DNA of 64,000 nucleotides from Panulirus ornatus. Its lineage: Eukaryota > Arthropoda > Malacostraca > Decapoda > Palinuridae. The notes beneath the pieces were generated by a model. It did no database searches and was not told where the DNA came from. It saw only the letters and a program-made list of their open reading frames with translations. Location: positions 20,159,502 to 20,223,501 of the forward strand of contig NC_092226.1 in the NCBI RefSeq assembly GCF_036320965.1. The letters run 5' to 3'. Of this stretch, positions 1-12,014 are shown piece after piece; position 1 is the stretch's first letter; each line of letters begins with the position of its first letter. Both the position numbers and the translations under genes were made by a program.

Positions 1-73
1 CGCGACATCTGAAATAACATTTCAAGTGATTTGTCGGGTGTATTTCCATACATCTGTAGCACACTTAGAAAAA

Positions 74-470
74 TTACAGATGGATCATGAACCTTACACG
101 AGTTAAGAACTTTTGGTATTCTGTAGTATCTTTTCTAGATACTGAAGTACTTTCCAAGACCTCCTCCCCAATCCATCTCAGTGGTGTTGGGGCCGTAGTG
201 TCTTCCACTGGGAAAACACTATTGAACATTCCATTTATGTTCTCACATATTCCTTGCATCATCCTCTACAGCCCCTCCCTCTGAATACCTTCTGCCTTAA
301 TAGCGGTTAATACTGCCAATTTTCTCTTGGATGTATGGAAAGCCTTAATTTGTCTCTTGCCTTGACCAAAACATTCTTTCCAAAGTTTATCTGTTCCTGC
401 TTCTCTTGTCCTGCTGTACTCGTTCCATGCTCTCTTATACCTTCCAATAGCTGGCTGGGGACACCGCCTG
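74..470 (-). pseudogene. CR1/L2-like LINE fragment (linker before the reverse transcriptase)
   Basis: Read on the minus strand, this gives an ORF piece (74-262) that includes ICENINGMFNSVF, and upstream of it a basic stretch resembling the region between endonuclease and reverse transcriptase in CR1/L2-like LINEs. The same linker, in degenerate form, occurs on the plus strand near 6570-6700 just ahead of a recognisable reverse transcriptase, which is why I assign both to one family. There is no intact frame and no catalytic motif. It is probably a dead fragment in the receptor intron to the left of the first visible exon. Confidence is moderate because the match is short. Confidence 0.45.
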
Positions 471-846
471 TATCTTCACAGCACAAGTCGAAGCATCACA
501 ACTTGTCTTCATGAGGAAGATGAAAGTGACTCTGGTGTTGTATTAGCATTAACTATACAATTTACCTCTGCTATGTTGATGACAAGTATAAGTTCTGAGT
601 AAGTTCACGCATCCCTGGAAATACTTTTCATTATATTTTACTCATTATATTTCACTTTGCTCTATTATGAGAACGTACCATGATCTTGGTCAATGTTTTC
701 TACAGGACAAAAAAAATGGAAATGAACTGAAAATGAAGAAATCATGCAAGATATTAATGATCACTTTCTTCGCGAGATTTCATTTTTTTGTACGGTCTTG
801 CCCCTCATCATCTGTATACTAAACTCCTCCTTTTACCTTCACTCTT

Positions 847-950
847 ACATAGCGACCTCTCATTACATCCACACATAGTGACCTCCCATTATCTTCACAC
901 GAAGTTACCTGCCTTTACAATCATACGTGGTGACCTTCCGTTATCTCTAC
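847..950. repeat. 26-bp tandem repeat, four diverged units
   Basis: Four consecutive 26-base units start at 847, 873, 899 and 925. They share a pattern of ACATAGTGACCT followed by a pyrimidine-rich half ending in CAC. Units differ at about a quarter of positions, so the array is old. The rest of 480-1210 shows no gene that I can support. Confidence 0.6.
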
Positions 951-1210
951 ACACTCGGGAACCTCCAGGTACCCCTGGTCCTTATACTAACCCTCACTCA
1001 TAGCGTCTGGTGCCCTTCCTGGCCACCTGTTACCCCCGTGGAGGTCGTCTATCATGGTATTAGGTTCGCTGAGGCACACAATAACCGACCTATATCCCCT
1101 TTTCTCCTATACAAACCCCTCCCTACCCCTGGCGCGGCTACTGCCCCTGCCAGCGCACCTCCTCCCCCGAGCCCTGGTACACATGGTCTGAAGTGTGTGG
1201 TTCCCCGCAG

Positions 1211-1397
1211 CATGTGACGCACGCTGTGGTCCGTCGCAGCATCCTGGGGCTGTGGACGTTCAACCTGGCGCTGGTGTGCGCGCCCTTCGTCGGCTTCGGC
1301 CTCTGGTACGACGAGAGCCTCCGCACGCCGTGCGTCCGCTACCGCTCTGCCGTCAACCCCATCGACCGTATCTACGCCTACTTCGTCTTCGCCTACG
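1211..1397 (+). CDS. GPCR exon: TM4, extracellular loop 2, start of TM5 (prostaglandin E2 receptor-like)
   Basis: The open frame encodes a hydrophobic helix around LGLWTFNLALVCAPFVGFG (TM4), then extracellular loop 2 with a cysteine (TPCVRY), then IYAYFVFAY, which starts TM5. The acceptor ttccccgcag ends at 1210 and the donor gtaaga starts at 1398, leaving phase 1; the next exon at 9969 completes the glycine codon. The Gly-x-Gly end of TM4, the loop cysteine and the Tyr-rich TM5 start fit EP4-type prostanoid receptors in order and spacing. The base composition is GC-rich against AT-rich surroundings. TM1-3 must lie outside the window. An alternative acceptor at about 1238 would shorten the exon. 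Ligand assignment is inference. Confidence 0.72.
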
Positions 1398-1427
1398 GTA
1401 AGATGTGAGGAGACTCGCCCCGTGGTC

Positions 1428-1790
1428 TTGTAAGTCACCGTACTGTCCCTTGTATAACCTGGCACGTCTACTGTCCCTTGTATGACCTGGCACGTCTACT
1501 GTCCCTTGTATGACCTGGCACGTCTATTGTACCTTGTATGACCTGGCACGTCTACTGTCCCTTGTATAACCTGGCACGTCTACTGTCCCTTGTATAACCT
1601 GGCACGTCTATTGTCCCTTGTATAACCTGGCAAGTCTATTGTTTCTTGTATAACCTGGCACATCTACTGTCCCTTGTATAACCTGGCACGTCTATTGTTT
1701 CTTGTATTGCCTGGTACGTCTACTGTCCCTTATATTACCTGGCACGTCTATTGTTTCTTGTATTGCCTGGTACGTCTATTGTTTCTTGAG
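1428..1790. repeat. 28-bp minisatellite
   Basis: About 12-13 units of 28 bases, of the form TACTGTCCCTTGTATAACCT followed by GGCACGTC, start 30 bases after the exon donor at 1398. Units are well conserved; later ones carry TTGTTTCTTG in place of CTGTCCCTTG. The array lies in the first visible intron. Confidence 0.9.
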
Positions 1791-2006
1791 TCAGTCTGTA
1801 ATTACAAGTATCATCACCTTCGAGTGAAGATGAAAATCACAGTTCCCCACTTGCACTGTGCCACTGTGCCATCAGCTTAAATGAAACGAGACAAGAAATA
1901 TTACCAACAAAATGAACACTGCCAACAACACTGACAACAGCAGCTCCAGCAACAACATCTTCTGTCAACAACAGCCAAACAAATCCTGCAGCGCGGTCAG
2001 CCGGGA

Positions 2007-3155
2007 ACTCACGTCCTGTGCCACCCAGTACTGGGAACTCACATCTTGTGCCACCCATCACCGGGAACTCACCTGCTGGGCCACCTAGTACCGGGAACTC
2101 ACATCCTGTGCCACCTAGTACTGGGAACTCACATCTTGTGCCACCCATCACCGGGAACTCACCTGCTGGGCCACCTAGTACCGGGAACTCACCTCATGTG
2201 CCACCTAGTACCAGGAACTCACCTGCTAGACCACCCAGTACCGGAAACTCATTTGCTGAGCCACCCAGTACCGAGAACTCACATCCTGTGCCACCCAGTA
2301 CCGGGGACTCACCTCCTGTGCCACCCATTACCGGGAACTCACCTGCTGGGCCACCCAGTACTGGGGACTCACCTCCTGTGCCACCCAATATCGGGGACTC
2401 ACCTGCTGTGCCACCCAGTACCGGTGATTCACCTGTGCCACCCAGTACCGGGAACTCACTCGCTGGGCCATCCAATACCAGGAACACCCAGTGGGCCACC
2501 TAGTACCGGGAACACCCGCTGGGTCACCCAGTACCGGGAACTCACCTGCTGGGTCACCCAGTACCGGGAACACCCGCTGGGTCACCCAGTACCGGGAACT
2601 CACCTGCTGGGTCACCCAGTACCGGGAACTCACCTGCTGGGCCACCCAGTATCGGGAACTTACCTGCTGGGCCACCCAGTATCGGGAACTCACCTGCTGG
2701 GCCATCCAGTACCGGGATCTCACCTGCTGGGTCACCCAGTACCGGGAACTCACCTGCTGGGTCACCCAGTACCGGGAACTCACTTGCTGGACCACCCAGT
2801 ACCGGGAACTCACCTGCTGGGCCACCCAGCACCGGGAACTCACCTGCTGGGCCACCCAGTATCGGGAACTCACCTGCTGGGTCACTCAGTACCGGGAACT
2901 CACCTGCTGGGCCACCCAGTATCGGGAACTCACCTGCTGGGTCACCCAGTATCGGGAACTTACCTGCTGGGCCATCCAGTACCGGGAACTCACCTGCTGG
3001 ACCACCCAGTACCGGGAACTCACCTGTTGGGCCACCCAGTATCGGGAACTTACCTGCTGGGCCATCCAGTACCGGGAACTCACCTGCTGGGTCACCCAGT
3101 ACCGGGAACTCACCTGTTGGGCCACCCAGTATCGGGAACTCACCTACAGGTTGTT
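2007..3155. repeat. 30-bp minisatellite, about 38 units, stop-free in several frames
   Basis: About 38 units of 30 bases carry the core CCAGTACCGGGAACTCACCT then GCTGGGCCAC. The period is a multiple of three and few units create stops, so long apparent ORFs run through it in plus frames (2046-3164, 2018-2503, 2491-3159) and minus frames (2554-3306, 2328-2885). I do not regard these as genes: there are no flanking splice or start signals, and the reading is equally open in unrelated frames. Units before about 2460 are more varied than those after it, which suggests recent expansion on the right. Confidence 0.92.
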
Positions 3156-3159
3156 TTGA

Positions 3160-3341
3160 GATGACAGAAGGAAAAAAAATTATCGTTTTCTCTGTACCGT
3201 AGATTAGATTAAGATCTTCAACTTGTAATAACGACTTATTGCTCGGAGTCTCACCCGCTGAACCTGGATGCAAATAACTTCTCTGGATCCAGAGAAAATG
3301 ATTCAATCTTTCTCAATCTGTGTCACTCAGGATACAGAGGA

Positions 3342-3412
<71 letters not shown>

Positions 3413-4500
3413 CAGGATTGCAGTGAGCTTTTCCGTGTCAGCGAGCACGGGCTTAATGTGTAATATTAACGTTGTACGATAATACATTAATGATAAGGCA
3501 GTTTTGGTCCAGGACTAAAACCCACTGAGCAGCGATTCCGTTTTCTGTGTTGTAAGAACGTAACAGTGTGGAATAACATTTTCAGCGAAAGGCGGTGAAG
3601 ATACTTGTTGGAGTTTCAGTCATTAAATACAACTAGCTACGTTCAGCATATAGTGGTGCCTCTCTTTTCAAAATTCGCTGGCGAAATCTCTCGGCAATTT
3701 GCGCATGCGCGATACTCAGACTACCATTCAGTCATGGCGTCGCCGTACAATGAAAACACATAGACTGTAACGCTTTTGAGGAATTTACAGAGCTGTTGAC
3801 GGGGCTTACATTGAATTGCACAAGACGTCGCGAAGAAGGGTTTCATCACTAGAATTCGAAGTGAAAAATTTCATATATGAGCTCATTGAATACATATTAA
3901 TGACCGAAACTGCGTGTCTTTCATAGACTCCATGTCTTATTTGACAGTGAATGAAATTGGTCCTGTAACCCTTTATGAATTATTAGATGCTCAGTACTTC
4001 AGTGCCTTAGTACGTCATGATGAAGACCAGATATAAGCGCTCCATTCCTGGCAAGGAAAAGGTTCTTATTGTCCTTTATAAAGTGATACTTCTGATGTCA
4101 ATATTACTCAAAAGATATTGTTTTGATTTCTTTTTAAGTCACTCACGTAGCAGGACAAGTGCGCAACAGGCGATGAGAGGTGAATCAATACAGTAACTTT
4201 AAACAAACGAAAATCAAATTGACAATACCAACGCTGACCCCGTGGCAACACACGCCACGTCGTTTAATCGCTTCCGTTGTAAGGCAGTTGTCTAAAAGTG
4301 GTTTCGCTGATCCATCGTCGACATTCCGGAATTTTTTCCTAATCTTATCTTAAATATTGATGAATGTCAAGGGTACTTCAAGCCCACGAGGTCACATTTC
4401 TCATTTTCCCAGATTTTTCTCGCGTCTCTTCTTCAGCCTTGGAACAGTACGGTGTGGTGCAATTGACCGTCATTTCACCTTTGCGCGCGAACTTGTTTAC
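3160..4500. other. Intron sequence with a (CT)n tract
   Basis: A (CT)n microsatellite runs from about 3345 to 3410. I see no supported exon, RNA gene or transposon in the remaining sequence. Confidence 0.5.
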
Positions 4501-4503
4501 CCA

Positions 4504-4505
<2 letters not shown>

Positions 4506-4576
<71 letters not shown>
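4506..4576. repeat. (TA)n microsatellite
   Basis: A pure TA dinucleotide tract of about 70 bases. The flanks (4380-4500 and 4580-5450) show no recognised gene. Confidence 0.95.
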
Positions 4577-4580
<4 letters not shown>

Positions 4581-5449
4581 GCTGGCGAGTAGGTTGGAGT
4601 CCTTTGAACTGACAAGTGTCGGTTGAGTGATATCGTAGTCATAACGATGTAGTTTACATTTGTTTTGAAGTTTACAACCTTCATCTGGGATGGAGTAATT
4701 GCATGCTCTACTGGTAGACTGCAGTGGGTGATGAGTGGTGTGTGAGAGGTTGTTTCTCGTGATGCAGTCACTGGTTTTCTTGTTCTTTAAGTAAATGATG
4801 ATGTTTAGAATGTTGTTGGTAACGTTCCTACGTATTATCTGCATCAGGAGACGGTCCTGCAATCCGGTAGGCAGAAGAAATCTGGCTTTTATAGAACATT
4901 CGATGGACAGTTCCATATTGTTGTTGGGTGTGATTAACGAGTCGTGTTTAGAGGGACAGACCTGTCTCTGTCTATGGTTCGACGAGAAAAACCATCGTTG
5001 ACTTAAAAAATAAAAACACTTTATTCTGGTTATTTTTGGATGAGTCCCTTGATGAATCAATTTTTAAGCACGACTTAACAAAGGTTTTGACAGGGATAAT
5101 TTGTGTTTTTGGAGGCACTGACTTCCAGCAGTCAGACACACGCCCAAATCAGGAGACTTGTCGGAGGTAACTCGTAAGATGTTCATTACGACGAGCCCGG
5201 ATATCAACGTCAAGGAAGGGAGGTCTTGTTCTCCACACCCAAGTCACAGAAGAAGCTCAGGACAGATTCTTGTATAGATTACAGCACGAATGAAGAGTCA
5301 CTTTGGGTGAGCGTGTGTCATTGGGAGTACGGTCTGCCAAAAAAGAAAAAAAAAATCTTACTCTGCACTTCCCCGTTACTGCAAGTTAACACAGCCTTAG
5401 ACCAGGTCTCTTTCATAGAAATTGGTCCTGGGGTAATGGGAAATTGATC

Positions 5450-5454
<5 letters not shown>

Positions 5455-5523
<69 letters not shown>

Positions 5524-5526
5524 GGT

Positions 5527-5550
<24 letters not shown>
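5455..5550. repeat. (TA)n(TG)n compound microsatellite
   Basis: A TA tract (about 5455-5502) passes into TG repeats and then GGGTGGGT. It adjoins the degraded RTE tail sequence that follows. Confidence 0.9.
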
Positions 5551-5558
<8 letters not shown>

Positions 5559-5830
5559 GGCCATTCTTTCATTTGTTTCCTTGCGCTTCATCGCTAACGC
5601 GAGGTTGTGGACAGGGAGCTGTGGTTTCGGTGCATTACACAACATGACAGTTAGAGAAAGCCTTGCGGAAAATGAAATGTAGCAAGGCGGCTGGAGTGGA
5701 TGGTAATGCAATTGAATTCCTTAAAAAATGGGGGTGACAGAGTTGTTAATGGGTTAGTATGGATCGTTGTGATGTACCTGAGGAATGGCGGAATTTATAT
5801 ATAGTGTCACTGTGTGGTGACAGGGAGTCA
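5551..5830 (+). pseudogene. Degraded RTE fragment: 3'-tail piece joined to a reverse transcriptase piece
   Basis: The left part (5551-5640) matches the RTE 3' UTR found elsewhere in the window (TTGGGCCATTCTTTC, TTTCCTTGCGCTTC, GGAGCTGTGGTTTCGGTGCA). From about 5655 the translation resembles the start of the reverse transcriptase domain (LRKMK..KAAG.DGNAIEFLKK), followed by a remnant of the GEVPEDWRN motif near 5777. The order, 3' UTR before reverse transcriptase, is rearranged compared with an intact element. Frameshifts and stops show that it is dead. Confidence 0.55.
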
Positions 5831-6099
5831 TGAAATTACAAGTTTTAAGAGTATATATGTGAAAATTTCCTTTAGCAGGACGTCAGTAAGTACGGTAGGT
5901 TAAGAGGGCTTGATACATCATAACTGACTGGACCTTATCTTCACACATACTGGCATGGATATGATAAGATGAGAGGGATTTATACATCATCAATACCAGA
6001 CCTTATCTTCATACATGCTAGCATGTATATTGAGAACATTGCATAAGATACATCAGATGGCAAGAAAATGTTCGTGTTATTCTCAAGGTTGACTGTGTT

Positions 6100-7770
6100 G
6101 TTAATGAGGTTGTTGAAAGAGCAGAGGTGAGCCAAGACATAAAGAAGAGGTACAGTCGTAGGGACTACAGAGACCTCAACAATTCCTATGGTAATATAGA
6201 TTGGGAAATGGATATCAGCAGCCAGGAACCAGAGCTTTGTGGTAAGGGGGTGTGTCAGATTTACAGGGAAGGAGTAGGAAGATGGATATGTGTATCTGTC
6301 AAGATACACATACACAAATTGAGTGAAGAATAGTTTGATAAAAATGTCAGAAAGCAACCGAGCCTCCAGGTACAGATGACACTCCAGCCAGCCAGTACTA
6401 CGTATAAGAGAACATGGGACGAGTATACCATAGGATGAGAAAGGAAGAACAAAGAAATCTTGAAAACTATGAAAATATTATTTTGGACAAGGCAGGAGAA
6501 TATCCAAAACTTTTCCATTAACACACAAGCAATAAATTGTCATTTAAAGAGCAGCTACTCAAGTAAAAGTTTCAGTAGGAAGAATTGTAGAGGATGATGC
6601 AAGGACAAGAAGAGCTGAGTAACACATTCAGAAGTGCTTTAACAGAGGAAGACACTTTAGCCCAACACTAGCGAGTTAGAGTGGGGAGGAGGTTGTAGGA
6701 AACATTTGAGATATCTACAAATGGCATTAGCAAATGATATATGCGTCGAAGACGTGTGCAGGTACTCGAGACTAACATCTCGAAATGCTGTTCAAGATGT
6801 TAATGAAGAGAGGCAACATACCAAGGGATTGAGAAAAGGGCAAATGTCATACCTATCTATAAGAGAGGAGACCAGAAACATTGAACTACAGACTGGTCTT
6901 TGACGAGTGTGGTATACAAAATATTAGAATGCAAATAGACTACCGTTTATATATAAGAAATTGCCTAAGTCAAAGACAACGCGGCGTTGGGGATAAGTAG
7001 GTCGTGTGTAACGAAGCCCTTGGATTTCTACGAGAGAGTGAGCTCTGTCTTAGACAAAAGGGAAGGCTAGATAGGCTGTTTATATTTTGACGGCCAGAAA
7101 GCATTTGGTTGGTCTGATACATGCATCATGCAATGCAGCCCAAAACGATTGTGAAGTTGTGAGTTTATGATTATCATCTGGCAGGTTATAAAATTCAGGA
7201 TTCTATGTGTGAGGAGGTCTTAGGGGTTGACTCTTTCCCTAACCTGTGGCCAGAGTCCCACATTTGGTGAATAGTTGAGGAGACCAACTGTCTTTTGGCA
7301 AATATTAGAATAGCTTTCAAGTATATGGACAAGGAAATAACTAGCAAATTGTTCATACCGTACATAAGGCCAGAACTAGACTTTGCAACTTAATATTGGT
7401 CACCGCACCTTAAGAAACAAAGTGCTAATACAGAGGGACCAGAGAAGGGCAACAACGAACCAGAATTAAAATAGTCGAGTTGCAGGGAAAGACTAGAGGC
7501 CTTGTATTTGCCCGCCTTGAAAGAGAGGAGTGATGGATTGCTTGTTCATACCCTTTAAATTTTGTAACCAGATTGATGACGTAGACCGTAAGTACTTCTT
7601 TGAAACATGTAGGGATAGGACAACCAGAAGACATAGCATGAAATTGAGTAAGAGACTTATTTATAGCTTTTTTTTTCTTAATTTCATGTAATGAGGCACT
7701 TTTATAATGCATGGGTGGTACATGAATGGAACAAATTGAATGAGGACATTGTTAGAGAATGTTCATGAGA
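6100..7770 (+). pseudogene. CR1/L2-like LINE, reverse transcriptase and C-terminus, heavily mutated
   Basis: Across several frames the plus strand reads a linker (about 6570-6700), then near 6885 LTSVVYKILE (the RT motif usually written NYRPVSLTSVVxKILE), then a remnant of YxDxQKAFxW at about 7080-7105. The C-terminal region near 7385-7430 recalls LQxNIGxRTLRNK, followed by an arginine-rich stretch. The final piece at about 7620-7760 resembles the FFxxRVVNEWNKL block near the 3' end of such LINEs. Many stops and frameshifts make it long dead. It lies in the receptor intron between the exons ending at 1397 and starting at 9969. The domain order supports the call; the exact clade is uncertain. 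Confidence 0.55.
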
Positions 7771-7829
7771 TGAGGTCCCCACAAGTGTAGAACTCTCTCC
7801 CCGAGCAGTACAAATAGGTAATAATGAAA

Positions 7830-7831
<2 letters not shown>

Positions 7832-7882
<51 letters not shown>
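7832..7882. repeat. (CA)n microsatellite
   Basis: About 25 CA dinucleotides, followed by a short imperfect repeat of ACGCCAGTTCCCACGCCCCA-type units (about 7930-8000). Confidence 0.93.
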
Positions 7883-7883
<1 letters not shown>

Positions 7884-7884
7884 A

Positions 7885-9968
7885 GTTTAAGCCAGTGCCA
7901 TATCATGATCCACTACCCACGCTGGGCCCCACACCCTGACGCCAGTTCCCACGCCCCAACGCTAGTTCCCACGCTCCAACGCCAGTTCCAACACCTCGAT
8001 GCTAGCAAGCTAGGCTCCTTGTCACGACGCAATGACTTTAACTATTCCACAAGCGCTCGTTAAGAAACTATCATCATACGTATCTTCGTTATCTGCGCAG
8101 AGCGAGACAAAATTTTTTTTATTGAATAAGCTGATGCCGTGACGTCATACAGAATATCTGGGTTAACTGGAAGGACGAATTAAGGGATTTGTGTCTTTAA
8201 GTGCGTGCGTAAGCTCACTCATTAACGTAGAGTAAAGAGATAAAAAAGCAACTCGGCTATTTCTGAACACTCTTCGAAAGATATTAGCTCAGGACATGAT
8301 AGTCTGGTTGTAAATACAACATCCAGCAGACCTGAATTATGTGACAAAACATACAGTGCATATCAATATCGTAACATTTGACACTTTATATTTAACATGT
8401 AACCTATGATTAATATATTAGATGCATGAGTGCATAAATATCGTCCCTTCCCATATTGGAACATTCCATATCGCTACCTACGGGCACTCCTCCCAGCGTA
8501 GTAAATTTTTGGTTTAATTCCGCGCATCCCTCGGGGCTTTACGTGGGAATAAGATCATAGTCGGATGTAATTTTAATGGACCCATCGAGGCTTACAGCTT
8601 CAGGTCAGATGAGAATACCTCGAATGTTGTAGTCGTCTAGACAAACAGAAAATAGTTTATAAAGGATTGGTGGGCGGAAATATCGGCGCGTCAAAATGCG
8701 CAACATCGTGTTCTCAGACTATTGATAATTCTCCTTTTTATGTGACACTCCCTAGATTTTTCAGGCTACACCTCACATATTTAAATTCATTATTGTGAAG
8801 TGAGAGGCCAACCTGGGTCCTTTAGTACGTCATGACGACATGGTGAGTACGGTGACTCATAAATCTTCCAGGGAAGTTGTGTGTGGAGGGAGGCAACAGG
8901 TGCGCCACGTAAACAAACGTGTACGATAAGATAGTGACGCATGGACCTCATCATATTGTGGATGGGTCACTACCTTCTTAAGAGACTATAAAATTTTTGA
9001 ATGCGAGTTGATCAGTGACACAAGAAGCACACGACGTTATGCCGGATATAAAATGAGAAGTGTTGATATTAGAAGGACGCCTCTGTAATCGACTGCGAAT
9101 GACATAATTTGAATTAGTCACAAACTAACGGTTATTTAAAGACAAACAAGATTGGTTAGAAACGTAGTGCAATGCTAATAGTTATTTTGCCTTTTTGTTT
9201 CAGCAATCTTATCTACTTAATGTTCTACACTTTAGGGTACGGAATGATCTACTACCAAGTTGCATTAAGTTGTGATCGGGATACACGCACACATTTTGGA
9301 AAATTTGTGTGTGCGCGGAGTGGGGAGTGATCTGTTGTGACTGCGCATGATCGAACCGTTCGAATGAAGTGTGGGAAATCGGTGTACGTTATACCGTGTG
9401 TATTACTATTATAAGAAGACTCTGAAGACCGTCTATTATCCCATGAGCGTTTTAATATTATATAATGGCGAACTACACTTCAGCCCTAGCCTCACTCCAC
9501 CCCTCAGCCACCCAGTTCCGGTAAACAATAAGGTGATTCATCATTATTGAGTATAGTCGTTGGAGTGTCACAGTTACTTAGTGGTAGGATCTCTAGAGAA
9601 GCAGACAGTGAATGGTGTCAATTATGGTGATTTAGGGGCACTGACTCTTTGAGTTAGTGGTTGGCTTGACAGTCACCTGTGTGAACCGTGTAAGGCGATG
9701 GTGGTGATGAGAAGGCAGGCAGAACGAGAGCAGCCTCTCAAGACTTTAACGTGGATAATTAGGTCAGGGAGCTGTACATGCCGGATGTGAGAATCGCCTG
9801 ATCTAGGAAGTTCCTGGATGCCACACATGATATTGTTTCCAGAATAAGGGAAGGAAAATACGGTCTCTTCTCCCTAACCCTCCTACCGTCACACTTCACT
9901 TCCCATCTGCCCTGGGGATGAGACTACTCCCTTCCAGCCAGTGCTCTCACCTCTCCCTCCTTCCGCAG
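7885..9968. other. Intron sequence, no gene seen
   Basis: I found no supported exon, transposon domain or RNA gene. The last 20 bases form a pyrimidine-rich tract (ctctccctccttccgcag) that serves as splice acceptor for the exon at 9969. Confidence 0.5.
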
Positions 9969-10198
9969 GTATGTTGATGTGCACAGTGATCGTGTGCTGC
10001 AACCTCTCGGTGATCCGTGTGCTTTGCAGGATGCGGGAGCGCCTCCTGCCGCGCCGCCACTCCCGCGCCTCCTGCCGCAGCTCCACCTCCACCTGCGGCG
10101 ACGCCTCCATCAACCACGCCACCACCGAGGAGCTCTCCTTCGCTCGTCTCATGGCCGTCCTCTCCATCTTCTTTGTTGTCTGCTGGGTACCACAGCTG
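9969..10198 (+). CDS. GPCR exon: TM5, intracellular loop 3, TM6 (prostaglandin E2 receptor-like)
   Basis: Entering in phase 1, the exon reads MLMCTVIVCCNLSVIRVL (TM5), a basic, Ser/Thr/Ala-rich intracellular loop 3 (RMRERLLPRRHS onwards), then ELSFARLMAVLSIFFVVCW and VPQL (TM6). CWVP is the canonical CWxP-like toggle motif of rhodopsin-family receptors. The LCRM end of TM5 parallels the LLRM found after TM5 in EP4 receptors. The acceptor ttccgcag ends at 9968 and the donor gtaagt starts at 10199, leaving phase 0. The exon is GC-rich, unlike its introns. Together with the neighbouring exons it gives a continuous TM4-TM7 reading with no stop, which is strong support for a working gene. Confidence 0.82.
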
Positions 10199-10415
10199 GT
10201 AAGTCTTATTCCCCCCTCTTATTTCACAACTGGTAAGTTATTCTTCCTTCTTTCTGCCACAGCTTGTATCATTCCTCACCTCTAGATGCTGCAACTAATG
10301 AGTTATTCCCCCTTTGGTTACTGTAAGAGTTGAGTCTTGTTACCCCATCTTTGTGCCGCAGCTGATGTTTTATTTCCCCTTTCCAGTGCCCAGCTGGTGA
10401 GTCGTATTTTCCCTT
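10190..10415. repeat. Degenerate tandem repeat carrying copies of the exon donor site
   Basis: The exon end plus donor (CCACAGCTGGTAAGTCTTATT) recurs in diverged form just downstream: cacaactggtaagttattc (about 10225), gccacagcttgtatcattcc (about 10257), tgctgcaactaatgagttat (about 10288), tgccgcagctgatgttttat (about 10356) and cccagctggtgagtcgta (about 10388). The first two spacings are about 32-34 bases. At least two copies keep a good donor (ggtaag, ggtgag). Confidence 0.55.
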
Positions 10416-10419
10416 CTTT

Positions 10420-12014
10420 ATTTACAGTCCACCCCAGCCCCTTCCCCTAGAAATATAACACTTCAAATCACGTACACACCGAACTAAACCGACTAGCTGC
10501 AAACAGCTTACCTCCCTCAGACATACTTAACCCCTCGACACAACATTCCCCAGACTAACAAAAGTCATACTCCTGTCTATGCGTAGGATATCACCCATAA
10601 TTACAATATTGCAAACACCGTTTCAGCGTATCCCCGGACCCTTGATACAGACGATGCAACTACATAAAGAAAATGTTGCCTTGAATGGACTGCCAAGCAC
10701 ACTGTGACCACTCACTTTCCTGTAAGCTAAGGAAAGGCCGCGAATGTTCTTACATTTATTATCTAAGTCTACTAACAGTGTCAGAAATAATGTGGCATGC
10801 ATCTTAACACACCTGGTAATGATAACTAAAACACTGTAATTCACAAGTGCAAGGGAAATCTTGTTAATGCACTTAACCAATTCACACGTCAAAATAAACA
10901 ACACACTATAATTCCTGCCGCATAGCATAATACTGACGAACGGCTCTGCTTAGTCGTTGGTGGCATAAGTTCAGTTAAGGCCGCATCAACTGGATATACA
11001 TGCCCTTCCGGTCAGGTTGGTCTGTGCGCATACGGGATCCAGACTTTTGGCACTCCTCATCAAGTGACGACCAACAGTATCCAGGCCAGGTCGGCCTTTT
11101 ACGTGCACAGATCACATAAAGCACGATACCCCCCCCAGCTTACGTCCTTGGTATACAGCTCAGTTTCCGTCCACACAATGCTAAGATTCTCTGTAGTCCC
11201 ATAGTAGCTCACGCTCAGCTCTAGTGTTTAATTCATCTCACACCCTGTATTGTCCTAAGCAGGTCCCTATTTCTGTTTATTTGTTTTTCTATATCAATGC
11301 TTCCAATTGAATGCTGGCAGCCAGCCAGATTTTCAGACCATCAGGTGTACATTTACATGTTTTGATAAACAGGATTTTTTTCAGACTAAACTTGGTGTTT
11401 TGCCAGTATTATAGTTTTGCCACACAGACCTGATTTTCCAGTGCAAAGAATTTCAAGCTTTATGCATAGCCTTTTTAAAGGGTTTTTTTTTTTTTTTTAC
11501 ATTAAATTAATATCTGCAGTAGAAGGCAAATAAGGTTGACTAATTACTTATATGCTCTCTAGTATTGTATTAATCTTCCAGACTTTTTAGATTTGTACTT
11601 CTGTTTAATGAAGAATCAGAATTAGCTGAATCTGAAGCTGTTTTTAATGTAATTCATGGATCACCATTCTTTAGTATAACTATTTTGCTGGTGGTTGACT
11701 TAATTTTTTCTGACCAGATTGATTCATGATTACTTAAAGTGTAAGTTAACTTGAAATGATTTTAAACTGACCAATATTTTTCTTCACCATATAGAAAATT
11801 GATTGCTCCCAAAAGTGGATCTTTCTTTGACCTAAAACTGAAGATAGTGTGACCTAAGAATGAACACAGTCCGATCTAAGACTAAACACAACTCAACATG
11901 AGACCACACAAAGTCTGACTTAAGACCAAACACAGCTTGACTTAAAACTGACTAGTAGACCTTAGACTATGGGGATTTTGCCTTGATGTATCTTTCTGTC
12001 CTTCCCCATGGTAG
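10420..12014. other. Intron sequence, no gene seen
   Basis: AT-rich, with a poly-T run near 11480-11500 and a weak tandem of GACCTAAGACT-like units at about 11825-11960. It ends in the acceptor ccttccccatggtag before the exon at 12015. Confidence 0.5.

Noticed and set aside
1674..1880. Small ORF with hydrophobic repeats (LVLPGTSTVPYITW)
   Set aside because: It lies within the 28-bp minisatellite; the hydrophobic pattern comes from the repeat unit.
2046..3164. A 372-codon ORF of repeated PGTHLLGHPV decapeptides as a possible secreted or structural repeat protein
   Set aside because: The 30-bp period makes several frames on both strands equally open. There is no signal peptide, splice context or frame-specific conservation.
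4357..5060. ORFs rich in Ile-Tyr across (TA)n tracts (also near 5450, 21400, 31900, 33450, 52080, 57830, 62220)
   Set aside because: They are translations of TA dinucleotide repeats and carry no coding evidence.
7832..7882. CRISPR-like or regulatory arrays among the many short repeats
   Set aside because: The repeats are contiguous micro- or minisatellites with no unique spacers, and the genome is clearly eukaryotic.
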